This document shows, piece by piece, positions 27,379-39,859 of a stretch of 64,000 nt of DNA. Source of the stretch: Bigelowiella natans CCMP2755. Its lineage: Eukaryota; Cercozoa; Chlorarachniophyceae. The translations under genes and the position numbers were made by a program. The notes under the pieces are model-generated. The model saw only the letters and a program-made list of their open reading frames with translations, did not search any database and was not told the origin of the DNA. The stretch covers positions 1 through 64,000 of the forward strand of contig ADNK01000872.1 of NCBI GenBank assembly GCA_000320545.1. Reading direction: 5' to 3'. The stretch's first letter is position 1, and every line of letters begins with the position of its first letter.

Positions 27379-28017
27379 ATATTGTATATTTATAATTGTT
27401 TTTTTTTAAAAAGCTAATAAGATTTTTTAATGCTAATAAGAGACCAAGTTCCTCGCGATGCCATATTCTTTCTCCACGATGACAATTAACTGAAGAGTCT
27501 CTTACATTCTACAGTAAATAGAGCACAGTACCCGCATGTATGGTCCTCAATAATATGAAAATTTCAGCATTATTTGAAAAATCGCAGCCATTTACCAGTT
27601 GAACAGGGCGAAAAGGATCCAGCAAGCGTTTTGAACGTAGCCATGAGGGTCGATGCCGCTGCTGAACTTTACTCCAACGTTGGCCCCATTTGCCTCCAGC
27701 ATCGGTGGTGACTAAAATCCAACATCATTTTGTGCATAAGAATCCTGCGAAAGGATTGTGAATGCTGCTTCTATATGTCATATATGCAACAATCCGGATA
27801 TGTAATATAATCAACAACCCATATATTTGGAGGGAGTCTTCTCCAACATCGCCATCATGACCAAATTGTTGGGCCTGTAAGTTACGCTCAAAACACTAAC
27901 GATGGTGATGATCCACGCGACACCGAACACGCCATAGCATTCCATAGGCGCCAATGATTTATGGATTCGGTATTGTGGATCCCGCCGACACAGCAGAGAG
28001 GACAAGCCGATCATCAT
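23958..28017 (-). CDS. Ribonuclease-inhibitor-type leucine-rich repeat protein
   Basis: Exons join in phase from about 27063 down to the TAG at 23958. The 5' half has an acidic, Trp-rich segment (EEWKRGLWTDDDVYDEYMGD) and RTLEELVSRCQKLGFF. Then come RI-type LRRs, each largely on its own exon: RVNELVLHENSLWDVG, ALEVLKLTHQHISDVGAKYL, LDTLSLYGNQITAVGAKYIS, RKLCLWHNKIGDDGAIALAE, LEDLNIADCDIGPRGAAALA, LLEVLDLRDNTIRDEG and LRTLNVWQNEITDKTG. The C-terminus is non-repeat (EDKIKGMETALSNYSMD) and ends KRKKEDVNAE. Such repeats are protein-interaction scaffolds, found for example in flagellar and regulatory proteins; the partner is unknown. A plausible start exon lies at ~27960-28017 and another exon at ~27600-27720, but their joins are not resolved. 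Confidence 0.75.
26399..26490. repeat. 47-base intronic tandem duplication copying a splice donor region
   Basis: TTTATCTGA(C/T)TTAAACAA-type sequence with GGCATTAGTGGTAACGC is present twice head to tail (about 26399-26444 and 26446-26490) with a few differences. In minus sense the unit begins at the donor GTTAC(T/C)ACTAATGCC used at the end of an LRR gene exon, so the intron carries a second donor-like copy. Confidence 0.7.
27301..27368. repeat. (CA)n followed by (TA)n microsatellites
   Basis: A CA run at 27301-27331 followed by a TA run at 27333-27368, then GTGTGTGTGT, in a probable 5' intron of the LRR gene. Confidence 0.9.
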
Positions 28018-29211
28018 TAACTACCGCCACCACACCACAGCTGCACCGATGATAAGGCAATTGTGCACCTCTCTCTCCTCGATGCAGCCCCTTGTGCCGT
28101 ACCGCAGACTGCAGAAACACACATGACACCGTAAAATTACAAAAAAAAAGGGGAAAATATCATTGTCTTTGTTTCATAGTATATTTCATCCCTGTACTCC
28201 GACACAACGAGATAGCAAATAGTGATTCTTAATATTAAATGACATTATTATTGATCGTACGTCACATGTTTATTTTCTGGATTCAAATAAAATGCCCTTC
28301 AAGCTTGGACAGCGGCCAAAAACTATTTTCTGGGGGTAATATTAATTCGGTTGAATCAGGACATCACGAGACTTGTCGCAGAAAAATAATATCCTGTATT
28401 TTATATTATATGTGAGCATGAGATTTAAATATTAGAAATAGTTTTGCTTAGCGTCTGCCAAAATCGTATAGTAAAATAAGACGACAGAAATAATATTGCA
28501 AAGTGATGTGGAAACAGTGGTATGTGATACAATTCATCAATATTTAAAACCTGAAACTTACTTTGGTGAAGGCAACAACAACCACTCAATTTAAATCCCA
28601 AGCAATTAATTTGCTGAAGGAGTATGTTTTCCTAAGATGTTTGCGTATATTCTTGAAAACATGTACAAATGTCCCATATTCCTGTCCAACTAAATCCAAA
28701 AGAAACCCAAAAAATTCTGAAAATATCCCTTACCCAAAGCTTTCTTGGTGATATTTTTTTGGTCTATTAAACTTCATCGTATGTTTGAAGTTAACGACGT
28801 TGAATGTCATTTGTCACATACAAGAAATCTAAGGCATACTTTCGAGCGAAAAATATGGCGGGGAAACCGCAAAAATCTATTTCTCGATTGAAAGCTGAGA
28901 GGGAGGTGTGTTTGTGAGCTTCTGATTCCCCTTCGTTCCCTTGCCTCCTCTCTTAAGGTTGACCTCCCAGAAGACGTAATTTATTATTGTTAGAACGGGT
29001 TTTATGAGTAGAATCTGGATTTGAGGCGTACCATCCTTACATCCTTTCTTAAATTTTTCTTCTCCTGCTGTGTGAATCTTTCAGCACCTATGAGATGCTT
29101 AATTTGCTTGACAAATATTTTTGAAAAGTGGAGAGAATAGTCCAGAGAGAATAAATGGTTTATTAATTGTTCAAATTTATTTTACCTTGAATTAATGTTT
29201 TCGTTGCAGAA
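28018..29211. promoter_or_regulatory. Divergent spacer between LRR gene and MST kinase
   Basis: AT-rich spacer between two gene 5' ends. At 28855 an ATG opens a short segment (MAGKPQKSISRLKAERE) ending in a GTGTGT donor, and a second segment (VDLPEDV) follows an acceptor near 28960. Neither can be joined in frame to the kinase, so they are probably 5' untranslated exons or a tiny separate gene. A pyrimidine-rich acceptor lies directly before the kinase ATG (TTTTCGTTGCAG), implying a 5' UTR intron. Confidence 0.5.
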
Positions 29212-30910
29212 ATGTCGAAGCTTGTCAAATCTTCCGATGAAGATCCTGAAGAGATCTTCGCCATCAATGCCAGGCTTGGAGAGGGATCTTATGGTGCAGT
29301 ATTTAAAGCTCTCGACAAAAGAGATGGCACCACAGTGGCGATCAAAGTTCTTCAGGTTGAGAACGAAGATGCTGCTGATCTTCAGAAGGAGATAAACATC
29401 CTTAAGGTTATCAAATATGTTCTGTGAAAGAACAATTTTATCTTTTGTAAAGAAGTGAAGTACGATCGTTAACTTTTTCACATTATTAGGAGTGCAAATC
29501 AAAATACATCGTTGCATACCACGGCAGTTATGAAAAAGATGGAAGAATATGGATTGCTATGGAGTATTGCGGCGCTGGAGCCATTTGTGATCTCATGGCA
29601 ATTTGTGAGCGTACTTTGGATGAGAAGCAGATTGCAATAGTTATGAAGCACTCTCTCTTAGGACTTGAATACCTTCACAAGCGGAAAAAAATCCACCGCG
29701 ATATAAAAGCAGCTAACATCCTCCTGAATCACGAAGGCGACTGCAAACTTGCAGATTTCGGAGTCTCAAAAGAACTTACAAACACACTTGCCAAGAGTAA
29801 AACTGTTATTGGTACGCCCTACTGGATGGCCCCTGAAGTTTTCACTGAAAAAAGGACTGGTTATGATGCGAAGGCAGATATTTGGTCTCTGGGAATCACA
29901 GCGATTGAATGTGCTGTCGGAGAACCACCTCATAGCAATGTCCACCCGATGAGGGCCATTTTCCTGATTCCAAAGAGTCCTCCCCCCACGCTTGGTGATG
30001 GAGATTGGTCAAGCGCGTTTAAGGATTTCGTGGCAAAGTGCTTAGTGAAGGATCCAAAACAACGCCCGTCAGCTACCGATTTGCTAAACCACCCGTTCGT
30101 CAAAAATGCTCCAGGGAAACAAATAATGGCTAGCTTCGTTGACGAGTGCATGCAGATGATCGATGAGTATAGAAAGAATGAAATGGAGGTAAATTCAACC
30201 ATTTTTAGATTTTCAGACATTATAGATTACACAGTAAACAATACTCTTATACAGGCTGCAAACGACGACTCAGACGAGGACGAAGATGAAGATTCCTCGT
30301 CAGATGAGTCAGATACGTCTAACACTGGTACTATAAAAAGAACAGGAAACGACGGCTTCAACACTGTGAAGGTAATATTATACCTGCTACTGCGGCCTAG
30401 TATTCATGTGTAATTTTTTTGCTGTAGATGACGTCAGGGAACACTATGGGCACGATGGTGGATAAAGGCACAATGAGGTATGATGCAGGCACAACTAACT
30501 TTGGAGGTACGACGAAGTTCGGAACCCAGAAATTTGGAGGCGATGACGATGACGAGGATGAGGACGAGGATGGCGATGAATATGAGAACGGCACAATGAG
30601 AGTCGCTAAGAAAGTTGGAGCAACCAAGAAAGTGAACAATAGTACACAGCCATATTTCATGAAGCACTATCTCCAAGGGCTGGGTAGTGACGAAAAGGAG
30701 AATGACACGGGTTTTGTGGGATACTATCAGAAGGGCCAGTCATTACAGGTCAAGCCTGGTGCTTCTATTATAGAAATAAAGCAGCAGATAATACTCTTAA
30801 ATGAAGCGAAAGAGAAAGAAATTGCAAAATTGAACAAATTTTACGACCAAGAAGTGGCAACGTTAAACGAAATGCTTAGGAAAAAGAATCAGGAAATTCA
30901 ATCAACGTGA
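29212..30910 (+). CDS. MST/Hippo-type Ste20 (GCK-II) protein kinase
   Basis: Serine/threonine kinase of the MST1/2-Hippo group. Exons 29212-29406, 29490-30188, 30255-30371 and 30428-30910 are in frame and give 497 residues, close to the usual length of MST1/2. The kinase domain covers residues ~20-275: glycine loop GEGSYGAVF, VAIK lysine, HRDIKAANILL catalytic loop, DFG, and activation segment ending GTPYWMAPEV. Two acidic stretches follow (DSDEDEDEDSSSDES and DDDDEDEDEDGDEYENG) with a Gly/Thr-rich region between them. The C-terminal ~55 residues (IIEIKQQIILLNEAKEKEI, then LNEMLRKKNQEIQ) form a coiled coil in the position of the SARAH dimerisation domain. Normal roles are control of growth, cytoskeleton and cell division through NDR/LATS kinases. 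No breaks are seen. Confidence 0.93.
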
Positions 30911-30999
30911 AATTCCCCCATTACACGCACGTTTCCATTGAAAACGACATTGTAATTGGATAGACATTATATGGCAGATTGAAGACCTTGAGCCCTGAT

Positions 31000-32139
31000 T
31001 CATTCGTTATCAAGGTTCGGATCGTTTCCGAAGGACAAGTAGTCAACTTGATTGGTATCAATGCAGATTGTTCGATTGCAGTCCATGCCGTCAGCAATTA
31101 TGAATCATTGTGCATCTCCATCGCACATTACAAATGACATAGAATTGCATTTGCGAGATAGGCTCAAGTAGATTTCTTTTGCTACTTGTCAGTCATCGCA
31201 CAACTGTCAATGCTAGAATGCGAGTCCAAATGAACTATGCACGCACAATGTGAGACGGATGTAATGAAGTAATCAAATGTGTTCAATGGTCATCCTGATG
31301 TAGCTGTGCAAAGTGGCGGCTACAGCGCTCAAGTTGGATGCTGCAGACACAGTAGGTCTACATCCATTTCTAGTTTTGTCTCTGCTACCACATATTTCTT
31401 GCATGGTTGGCAAGAATGTCTTCGTTTGCACATGTGAACTGTGAAGTGTGGTTGCAGCAGCAGCAAGCTGTGTTTGCCGCCAAGCTGCGACAAGCAATAA
31501 CCCTAGCAGAACCATGCATGACGAGAAAATGAGATGAAGCCGAAGTGCAAGCGATGCGATGCGACTTTGCTAGTTCATTGGCAGCACAGCTCGCGCATCG
31601 CAGGCAATTGGAGCCATTCTAGCATTGTTGTGCATGCTGTGTGCTAGCTCATGGCACATGCTAGCATGATCGATGATGCGATGCACATGCGCACACATCA
31701 TGTCACCATGCATGGATCTGAGATCAGCATGCACATTCATCTAGCTAGTAGCTAGACATGCATGTGACATGTATACATGACACACTGGCAAACGCTAGAA
31801 CGTGTGGTCCGCACATGCACAGACGTGCCTAAGACTTGAGCTAGTTGAGCCATGAAACAATGTTGATCCAATGGAAAATGTGCTGCACGATGCTGGGGAA
31901 TGTCTTCAATTCATTTGATCAACAACTTGGTCATCTCTAGATCTACATGATCATTTTTGGCGCATTTTCCTTTGTCCAAACTAGCAAACGCCACGCAACT
32001 TGCACATGCACAACAAACTAACCATGTGTGGCATCAGAAACCCATGCATCAGTTTCAGACAAAATGTTGTGGTTATGTTTTGCAGAACAATGATGATCAA
32101 AATTGTTTTTCAAAATTTTGCAACAAATGCCACAGAAAA
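31000..32139. other. CTAG/CATG-rich 3' spacer island 3
   Basis: Block between the convergent 3' ends of the MST kinase and the SURP gene. It is rich in GCTAG, CATG and TGCA (for example GCTAGCATGATCGATGATGC near 31659-31678 and CTAGCTAGTAGCTAGACATG near 31741-31760). It reaches the SURP gene's stop codon without a separate 3' untranslated zone. No gene is seen in it. Confidence 0.72.
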
Positions 32140-32990
32140 TCACTTTTCTGTGGCATGCATCACATACTTCTCCACAAGTTGTTTTAGATAACTTCGTTCC
32201 TTCGATGTAAAAAACACAGTGACGTCATGGATCTTTCCACTTTTTGATATCAATGCATACTTCATCCAGCGCTCGTAAAATTTTTTCGTGGCTTTCTTTG
32301 CTATTGACTTATATGCATCTTTACTTACGTCCTGATGAGATTTAAGTGCTTTCTTCACTTTTATTGCTATTGCAATCTTGGCTTCTTTCTGTTGTTGATG
32401 GCTCGGTTTTCGATTCGACTTTTTCTTGTCTTTCTTTTTTGATTTCTTTTTTTTCTTTTTAGAGACGGATACATCGTCGGGTTCTTCGTTATAACCGTCG
32501 AAGTCCTTATCTACGTCCATAGAAGATTGATCTGAATCTTTAACAATAATGTTACTGTTTAATTTGTCCACGATATCGCTCGTATCATGCTGAGAAAGAT
32601 CAGATACCATATTCTCATTCTGCTGCTGGCTTTGTTGATTCGTGTTTCGTTGGAAGAAATCTGATTGCATATCAATTCCAATGTGCTTCTGCTGCTGCTG
32701 CTGCTGCTGCTGGTGGTGGTGCACACCTGTATGGCCCCTGTTTAATTCTCGGTTTGATTTGCTTCGTTTCGAGATATCACCAAGAATACTTGCGTCTCCT
32801 GTCTTGGACAAATAATTTCCTTGTTGCCTTTGATTACAATCTAGATCTTCCGTAATATTCTTGTGTGTGTATTTTCCTGTTTCAACACCTTTGAACTCGC
32901 TGCCGGTACTTTTTACCATTTTCTTATTGTCTCTTAATTCAATGTTCTCTGCTTTTGCGTCGTCGTTTGATGGGGGTATGCTGCTGCTGT

Positions 32991-33023
<33 letters not shown>

Positions 33024-34618
33024 AATACTTCCTCCGACTTGCATAGTCGACTCTAGAGCCGAATGTTCCCCTCCCATCACGACCGTAACGATCAGGAGAA
33101 CGTCGACGTCGTCGATTGCCATTTTTTTCTTCTTCAAAAGCTCTGTCCCTGGTTATTCTCCTATCTTGATATTCTACTTTTCTTCCCTCAGTTCTTCGAT
33201 CATAGTCACGACGTCGAGATGATCGATCATCGTACCCACGTTGTTGGTCATAATCGTTCTTATTTCCCCACGATTCTGTATATCTCCCACCAGTTTCTGT
33301 TCTGTTTGAATGATTTCTATTGTCTCTTCTTCTTGTCCTCCTGTCTGTCTCGTCTTCTGTGTACCGTCGCCGATGGGCCAGATCACTGCCGTACTCTGCC
33401 GATTCTTGCTTTCCATCTTCTTCAGTGTGTCGAATTCGTTCTCCTCTGTTTCCAGCGATTTGCCGCGCAGTAGTAATACGATGAGAAGGGCTTCTGCTAT
33501 TTCTGGAATCGCTGCGTCGGCGCTTTCTGTACACCAAAAATACTTTTTAGAACGAAGTCGTGCACATTCTTAGGTACATCATTTTTCTGGTGATAAAAGA
33601 GAAATGGAAAAGGACAGATCACCTGATAGATGAATTTGTATCATCCAGATTTTTTTGTTTGAAGTTTGAGATAGTACTAGGATGTCCCGTTGGTGGGTTT
33701 TGTTTGGAGTTTGTGATAGTTGTAGGATGTCCCGTTGTTGCTGCTGCTGCTGCAGGTGCCGTTGCTGCAACTAATACTGAACTGTTTGTCTCCTTACCCG
33801 ACGACAACAAAGATATGGTATTCATGCTAGATTTCTCTTCGGCCTTTCTTTCTTCTTCTGCCTTCTTCCTGCGCTCCTCTTTTATTTTCTTTATTATATT
33901 CTTGAGATCTCTTCTAGTCTTGATCATGTCTTCATCTTCATTACCATCTGTATTGGATTTCTGATGCATAGCTTCATACTTTGAAAAGGGGTTAAAATTT
34001 CCCGTGTTACTATTGCTCAATGAGGGTGAGATACCTGCAGCAGTACGTGATGCAAATTCAGAGCAAGGATTCGACAATTGCTACACGACGAGAATATTGT
34101 TGGAGTCACCATTATTTGCAGCTGCATCTCTTCGAAAGCCATGAACATTTTGGTGCTGAGAAGGGGTTTTCCATTAGACAGCAAATGAAAAAGTGGCCAG
34201 GATATGTTATTTTCGTTCGAGACGCACCACCTTGATATTGATGTTCAGAGTGTGTCCGTAACTTCCTTCCTCAACACGGAAATTTTGCTGCCTGTGTTGG
34301 CTTAAGGCTGGTGGCAACATTGAGGATTGCTTGTTTATCAAGGTTGAACTTACAAGAGCGGGACTGTCAGTAGAGGCTACTGTTCGTGGAGCAGACGTTG
34401 ACAGAGCCATTGAAGAAGTGTTGACACTTGATCGACGAGCAGACGTTGACAGAGCCATTGAAGAAGTGTTGACACTTGATCGACGAGCCCTTTGCAAACG
34501 CTCCAGGAAGTCGGTGTAATAAGGTCCTTTGGGAAATAAGAAAGAGAACATCTCATTACCCTTTTCTTTCTCCCTCACTTTTTCAAGAAATGCGTCTCCA
34601 TTGGGGCCTACTGCAAAC
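32140..34618 (-). CDS. SURP and RS-domain splicing-factor-like protein with SRI-like C-terminus (5' incomplete)
   Basis: Likely nuclear pre-mRNA processing factor. Exons 34231-34618, 34080-33623 and 33526-32140 join in phase (about 740 residues); the first exon is missing. The N-terminal exon has a SURP/SWAP module: RFAVGPNGDAFLEKVREKEK, then NEMFSFLFPKGPYYTDFL, matching the family pattern of KF.FL followed by a Tyr pair. The last exon starts with a long Arg/Ser/Asp/Tyr-rich RS-like domain, then poly-Ala, poly-His/Gln and a Lys-rich nuclear-localisation stretch. The final ~70 residues (KVKKALKSHQDVSKDAYKSI, then KKATKKFYERWMKYALIS) resemble the SRI fold that binds the phosphorylated RNA polymerase II tail. 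Ala, Gln and His runs are translated trinucleotide repeats. The SURP call is firmer than the SRI call. Confidence 0.75.
34398..34493 (-). repeat. Coding tandem duplication of a 16-residue unit
   Basis: The 48-base unit encoding RRSSVNTSSMALSTSA occurs twice in succession in the SURP exon with an identical nucleotide sequence as far as I can see, keeping frame. It is therefore a recent in-frame duplication. Confidence 0.85.
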
Positions 34619-35359
34619 CTAAATAAGAGGCAAAAAGCTAGTGTCGTACGAATCGATTTTGTTTCAGGTCATTGTGATAATGATACCGGACAAGATGATC
34701 TATCTGCCTCAGAATTCTTTCCTTGGAGAAAACCATCCTTAACCCAATCTCGAACAAGATGTATTATTCTGAGTTCGATTTAATAACTTCCCTTTTCCGT
34801 CCACAATGAGAAGTATTCAGATTCTCTTAATAAAGTTCTAGTTATTCCCGCTCAGTCTGATGTGAATGGAGAACAGGTAAGAACAAAAGGAGGAGGAAAG
34901 AGAGATTGGGCGCGCTCTAACGGTGATCAAAAGGAGGGAAATAACAGCTAGATCGTAACTGAAATGATCAACCCTGCATCCCTGTCCAATAATTAGTGCG
35001 AAGACCTGTGGACATCAGCCATTATTTATTTCATCAGCTGTGACGTAGATCGTGTCGCAGCACTAAATAACTAAGGTTATATGAGATCAAAGAGAAAATC
35101 CGCTTTACAGATTGTCGTAGAAATGATTTGAATGGATCAAAGAGCCTTCATAGCTACTATCAATGTATACAATATGTCTTAATATCCTGAAGCATCCAAA
35201 CAAATTCCCGCGTAAATAGAGCCAGGGCAGCCCAAAGCAACGATTTGCCACTCTCTACGACGAGAACAAATTGAAAAAAGAGGATAAAGGGGATAAAGAA
35301 TAACGAGCGGGATGAGAAACCAACAAAAAGGTCTCGATTAAAAAAAATTGGAATGAATC

Positions 35360-35402
<43 letters not shown>

Positions 35403-35605
35403 TTCTCTCTTTCTCCTTGTCTGTATTTCCTTCTGTCTGTATTTCTGCCTGTCTTTATCTAACTGCTTCTGGCTCTTCTCTGCGCCCTCCTATTTGATTG
35501 ATTAAGTATATACCTTAACGATAAGGAACGTTCCTCCTAAATTTAGCAGAAACTTGTGTTTTTTGTAACTCAAGCCATCCAAATAAGCTGCTTATTTTAT
35601 TTCAG
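34619..35605. promoter_or_regulatory. Divergent spacer between SURP gene and CDC27
   Basis: Spacer between two gene 5' ends that must also hold the missing first exon of each. On the minus strand a segment at ~34690-34780 (HLVRDWVKDGFLQGKNSEAD) is a candidate upstream SURP exon, but its phase does not fit the known acceptor. A plus-strand open segment with donor CAG|GTAAGA ends at 34875, again out of phase with CDC27. A (TC)n run lies at 35366-35399. Confidence 0.45.
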
Positions 35606-37093
35606 GCAATGCGGGAGGGAATTCGGATCCCAGTATTTTGCCCTTCAAGTTTCTCTATCCGTACATAAAAGCAGGGTTGGATGCGGGAGATCTCGTGACA
35701 GCCACATTTCTGAGTGAAAGGCTTTACTATTTATACAAGTCTGGCGTGTCGAAACACAGGTCCGCCAGCTTTATATCGTAAGCACTACTTAATCATAAGT
35801 GAATAATGTATTTCTGTGATATGAAGTGACCGCGCGATATTGCTCTTGGCCATGTGTTACTTTCGGAGTGGAAAAGCCAACAAGACGTACGCTCTATTAA
35901 GAGGCAGCATCGACACAAAATCTATTCCTCAACTCAAGTTCGTTTTCGCACAAACATGGTAATTCGGCAGTTGAACTTGGTCTAAAGTAGAAATATATAA
36001 GGCTTTGAATATTTTTTTGCTATAGCTTTGAGCTCAAGAAGTACAGCGAAGCTGAGAAAGCCCTCCTCGAAGATAGGAATTTCATGGATGTCGTGAAAAT
36101 GGGAGGCAGTGTTCCTCTTAAATCGCAAGGCTTCTATTTGCTCGGTCAAATATGCAGGTGACTTGTAGGCCAGTAAATACCATTAGTGGAGCTTCAGATG
36201 TTGGTTTAATTTTTCCATGAAATCAGACGAACAAGTCGGCTTGATCAGGCAAAGCTCTGCTTTCGGCGTTGTCTCGAGCAAAATTCATTTCATTGGGGAG
36301 CTTACTCAGCTCTCTGTGACCTTGGTGACAACAAAATATACAAGAAGTCTGTATTTTTATTCACTTGTTGATGTCACAGGGGACGATGTGGATATGAAGA
36401 AATGGGCTCGAAGAGATGAGATTCCACATGAAAACTTCAGCAAATTTTTAGAATGGCTCTCGTTCGACAACACTTCCTCGAATTCAGGAATGCAGACATC
36501 CCAGCCACTTCCTGTATTTCAAGAGACCCTCGCTTCTGCATTTTCTCCCGTAACCATGGAATCCGGGACGGCACACAACTTCAGTGATTCGTTGAACGAT
36601 TTCCACGAGATTGAAAAACAGTATCTTGCTGGTGCAGCTAAGGTTGATAGCAGCACAAATATGACGACGACGATAGCAAAGGAAAACTTCCATACACCAA
36701 AGCCTCGCAATATTTCTACTGCTCTTCCTAGCTCTTTTACTAAAACTGGTTGTGATGCAAATTCAACTTCAAAATCTGGTGCGAGTACTGGACGACGGCT
36801 TCTGCCTGACACTCCTTTGACGCCAGCATATACCACACCTCCTGCAGCAGCAGCAGCAGCAGCATCATCATCGGTAGTAACACCTATGGCAACTCCTCGG
36901 CAGTTTGGAAATACCAGTAGTAGAAGTTTTGCCAAACCGAGCACTCGATCGCACCGACGGACATCCCGAAACCAGGATACACAGGTGGTAATGTTGTTAC
37001 GTGACTGTTGTTGTTGTTATGCGAATATAAACTACTACTACCGCTACGACTACGAAGATGTAATCTTTTCGATTATTATTGTCAGTGCTTTAC

Positions 37094-37129
<36 letters not shown>

Positions 37130-37461
37130 CACCTCCTGTTTCTACAATAACTAACATGTAGAAATTGCTCCTGTGAAGAACGTAAGATATTTGGTTTTAG
37201 CCTGAATCTCGCCCCCTCCGACGGAGCGCACGAATAAGCGGGTCGTCGTCGTCATCAAGTAGTAGCAGAGGTTCCAACTCTCATCTGGATAGGACACCAG
37301 CACAAAGAATAATATCAAGGAGAAGAGGAGGATCTCGAAACGAAGTATGTGGGCATAGTAAACAATTTTAATTGTCCACACGGTGTACGCGTGCAATATG
37401 CCTACTACGTACGCAAGACACACATACACGTATACATTCCATTATAACTTACATGGATCAT

Positions 37462-37499
<38 letters not shown>

Positions 37500-39670
37500 G
37501 GGGGGTGCATGCGTGTCATTTTCATCCCCATCATTCCAACTCAAGGTTACACATTCCCCAGTTTTGCTTGAAGTAGCTAATTTAGAACTTGTTGTTTGAT
37601 AAACTCCAACTCCACAGAGAACGAAAAAGTCTAGGCAAAATTACACGAGAAGTTCAAGCCGTAGTAAAACTACGAGTAGTCAAGAAAGCAACTTGGGAGT
37701 AACTCCCACCAATAATGAATCTGATGGGAAGAAGAAGGGGAACAATGCTGAAACAACTCCAATTTTGGTTATTGGCAACACTTTGCACCCTTATGCATTC
37801 ATTACTGTGGTGTGTTCTTTCATGTTTGCTTATGTGGATTTCCTCTCAACCTAAACTTAATAGTGTGTTCTACATATGCATATGCTGCATAATTGCATAC
37901 AGGGTGGTGCTGCTGGTGCTACTAGTTCGACTCCCGGACTTCCACAAAATGCTCCCATCAAGCGTAAGCTCATGATACTACCGGGCAGCGGAGGAGGAGC
38001 TGGCATTAATACATCACATGATCAGACATCATCCGGAAAAATAAGCAGTAGCAGCAGCAATAACAAGAATTCTGGACTACTAAGTTCTCGAGTGAAAACT
38101 GATAATATCTCGGTGGTTCCGTTTCAGCTCAATGATGCCTCTGCCGCTGCTGTAAGGACTGCCAAATCAACAGCAGCGGGTCAAATCATTAAAGAAAATA
38201 ACGACGATAACGAAGAAGCAGAGGACTGCGGGGACACTAAAGATGGTGGAGGCGCTGCTTTTAGGCACAACATCGAAAGGATGAGGGATCTCCGTGTGCA
38301 AACAGCCTACCAAGTTGTCTTATTTCATTTTTCCAATTCCTTTTTTAGATTATAATTATTACTATTATTACTCTTATTATTATCCAGACTTTGAGTGTCC
38401 ATCTTTGATTCCATGATGATCCCCCCCCATATAGCAATTCGAAGACCTTCGTAATGTTCTTGGAACAATGGCACTTGGCTATAAACTTTTATGTCAATTC
38501 AAGTGCAAAGAGGCTGTTGAAAAATTCCAAGAGCTTAAAGCACCTCATGCACATTCTGGATGGGTTCTTTGCTGTCTTGGAAAATGCTACTTTGAAATGG
38601 TCAACTACCCGAAAAGTGTACAAGTATTCAGACTTGCTCGGCAGTTGGAGCCATATCGTTCTGAAGGGTTGGAGTACTTCTCGACTTCATTATGGCACTT
38701 AAAGAATGAGGTTCTTATAACTTGGTAGTAGTAGTAGTAGTAGTAGTAGTAGTCTTCATGGAATTTGTCTTTTCAGTCGCTCATTTTAGTCGGTTCAGAA
38801 TAGTGATGAGCATTCATTATATTAAATAATAATCAGGTGGAACTTTCATACTTAGCACAGAGTGCTGTAGAATTTGACAAGATGTCTCCATTGACATGGA
38901 TTGTGGTCGGAAATTGTCTGTCGCTTCAGAAAGAACACGACACCGCACTCAAATTTTTTCGGAGAGCAATTCAGCTCGATCCTCACAATGCTTGGGCTTA
39001 CACCTTATCTGCCCATGAATTTGTTGCCAACGAAGACTTTGAGAAGGCATTGTGCGGATTCCGACAGGCAATTGGCGAAAATCCACGCCATTACAACGCT
39101 TGGTACGGTATGGGAAATATCTACTTTAGACAGGAGAAGTATGATCTCGCCGCCTATCATTTTCAACGGGTACGTGTAAAAGAAGAAGAAGAATATGATC
39201 ATGATGATGGTGATTAGTTCTGAAACAAAGTTAATAGATTCCATCTGAATTGACCACTAATGCAGGCGCTCAAGATAAATAATAGAAACACCGTTCTCTA
39301 TTGCTATCTTGGTATGGTACTTCATTCGAGCGATAAATGTGATGAAGCTTTGAAGAACCTAACAAAGGCTGAACAGTTAGAGCCAACGAATTCTCTTGCG
39401 AAATACCAAAAGGCGAATGTATTTTTCAGTCTCCAGAGGTATCATGAAGCGTTAGAAGTTCTGAATCAAGTTCGTGATTTTGCCCCTAGAGAAGCATCAG
39501 TTCATTTTCTTATGGGTAAAGTTTGCAAACGACTAGGGAGAATAAATGATGCGATTCTACATTTTACAACTACTCTGGATTTGAATCCGAAAGATAAAAA
39601 TGTTGTGAAGTCTGCAATCGATAAATTGCATTGTGGAGACAACGAGTCACAATCATCTGAGGAGTTCTAG
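35606..39670 (+). CDS. CDC27: Anaphase-promoting complex subunit 3 (CDC27), 5' end missing
   Basis: Core TPR subunit of the APC/C ubiquitin ligase. Exons 35606-35777, 35827-35958, 36026-36157, 36227-36324, 36380-36984, 37201-37344, 37618-37767, 37903-38313, 38435-38710, 38837-39169 and 39266-39670 keep phase and give about 950 residues; the start codon exon lies upstream and was not found. The N-terminal TPR region is recognisable (AILLLAMCYFRSGKANKTYA, GFYLLGQICRRTSRLDQAKL). A long Ser/Thr/Ala-rich linker with basic patches follows, then the conserved C-terminal TPR superhelix: STSLWHLKNEVELSYLAQ, VVGNCLSLQKEHDTALKFF, NPRHYNAWYGMGNIYFRQEK and FLMGKVCKRLGRINDAILHF. These match the family closely. 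Linker introns hold TAG and TG microsatellites. It is convergent with the membrane protein candidate downstream. Confidence 0.93.
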
Positions 39671-39859
39671 TGTTCCGCAGAAGTGCGAACCGACCGAAAA
39701 GCGAGAAATGTAATCTGGGTACCTTTCGAATTGAAAATAATATGTCAAGATCTTACAGATCATTATTTTTTGTGGGTATGTGTCACGTTCGTTGGTTTGG
39801 ATGTGCAACGTTGTGACATTGCGCAAATCCTCGCTCTGATGCAGCAATTAATGCATAGC

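Noticed and set aside
28855-28980. Upstream coding exons for the MST kinase (MAGKPQKSISRLKAERE and VDLPED)
   Set aside because: The splice phases do not match the kinase frame, and every tested join hits a stop or shifts frame.
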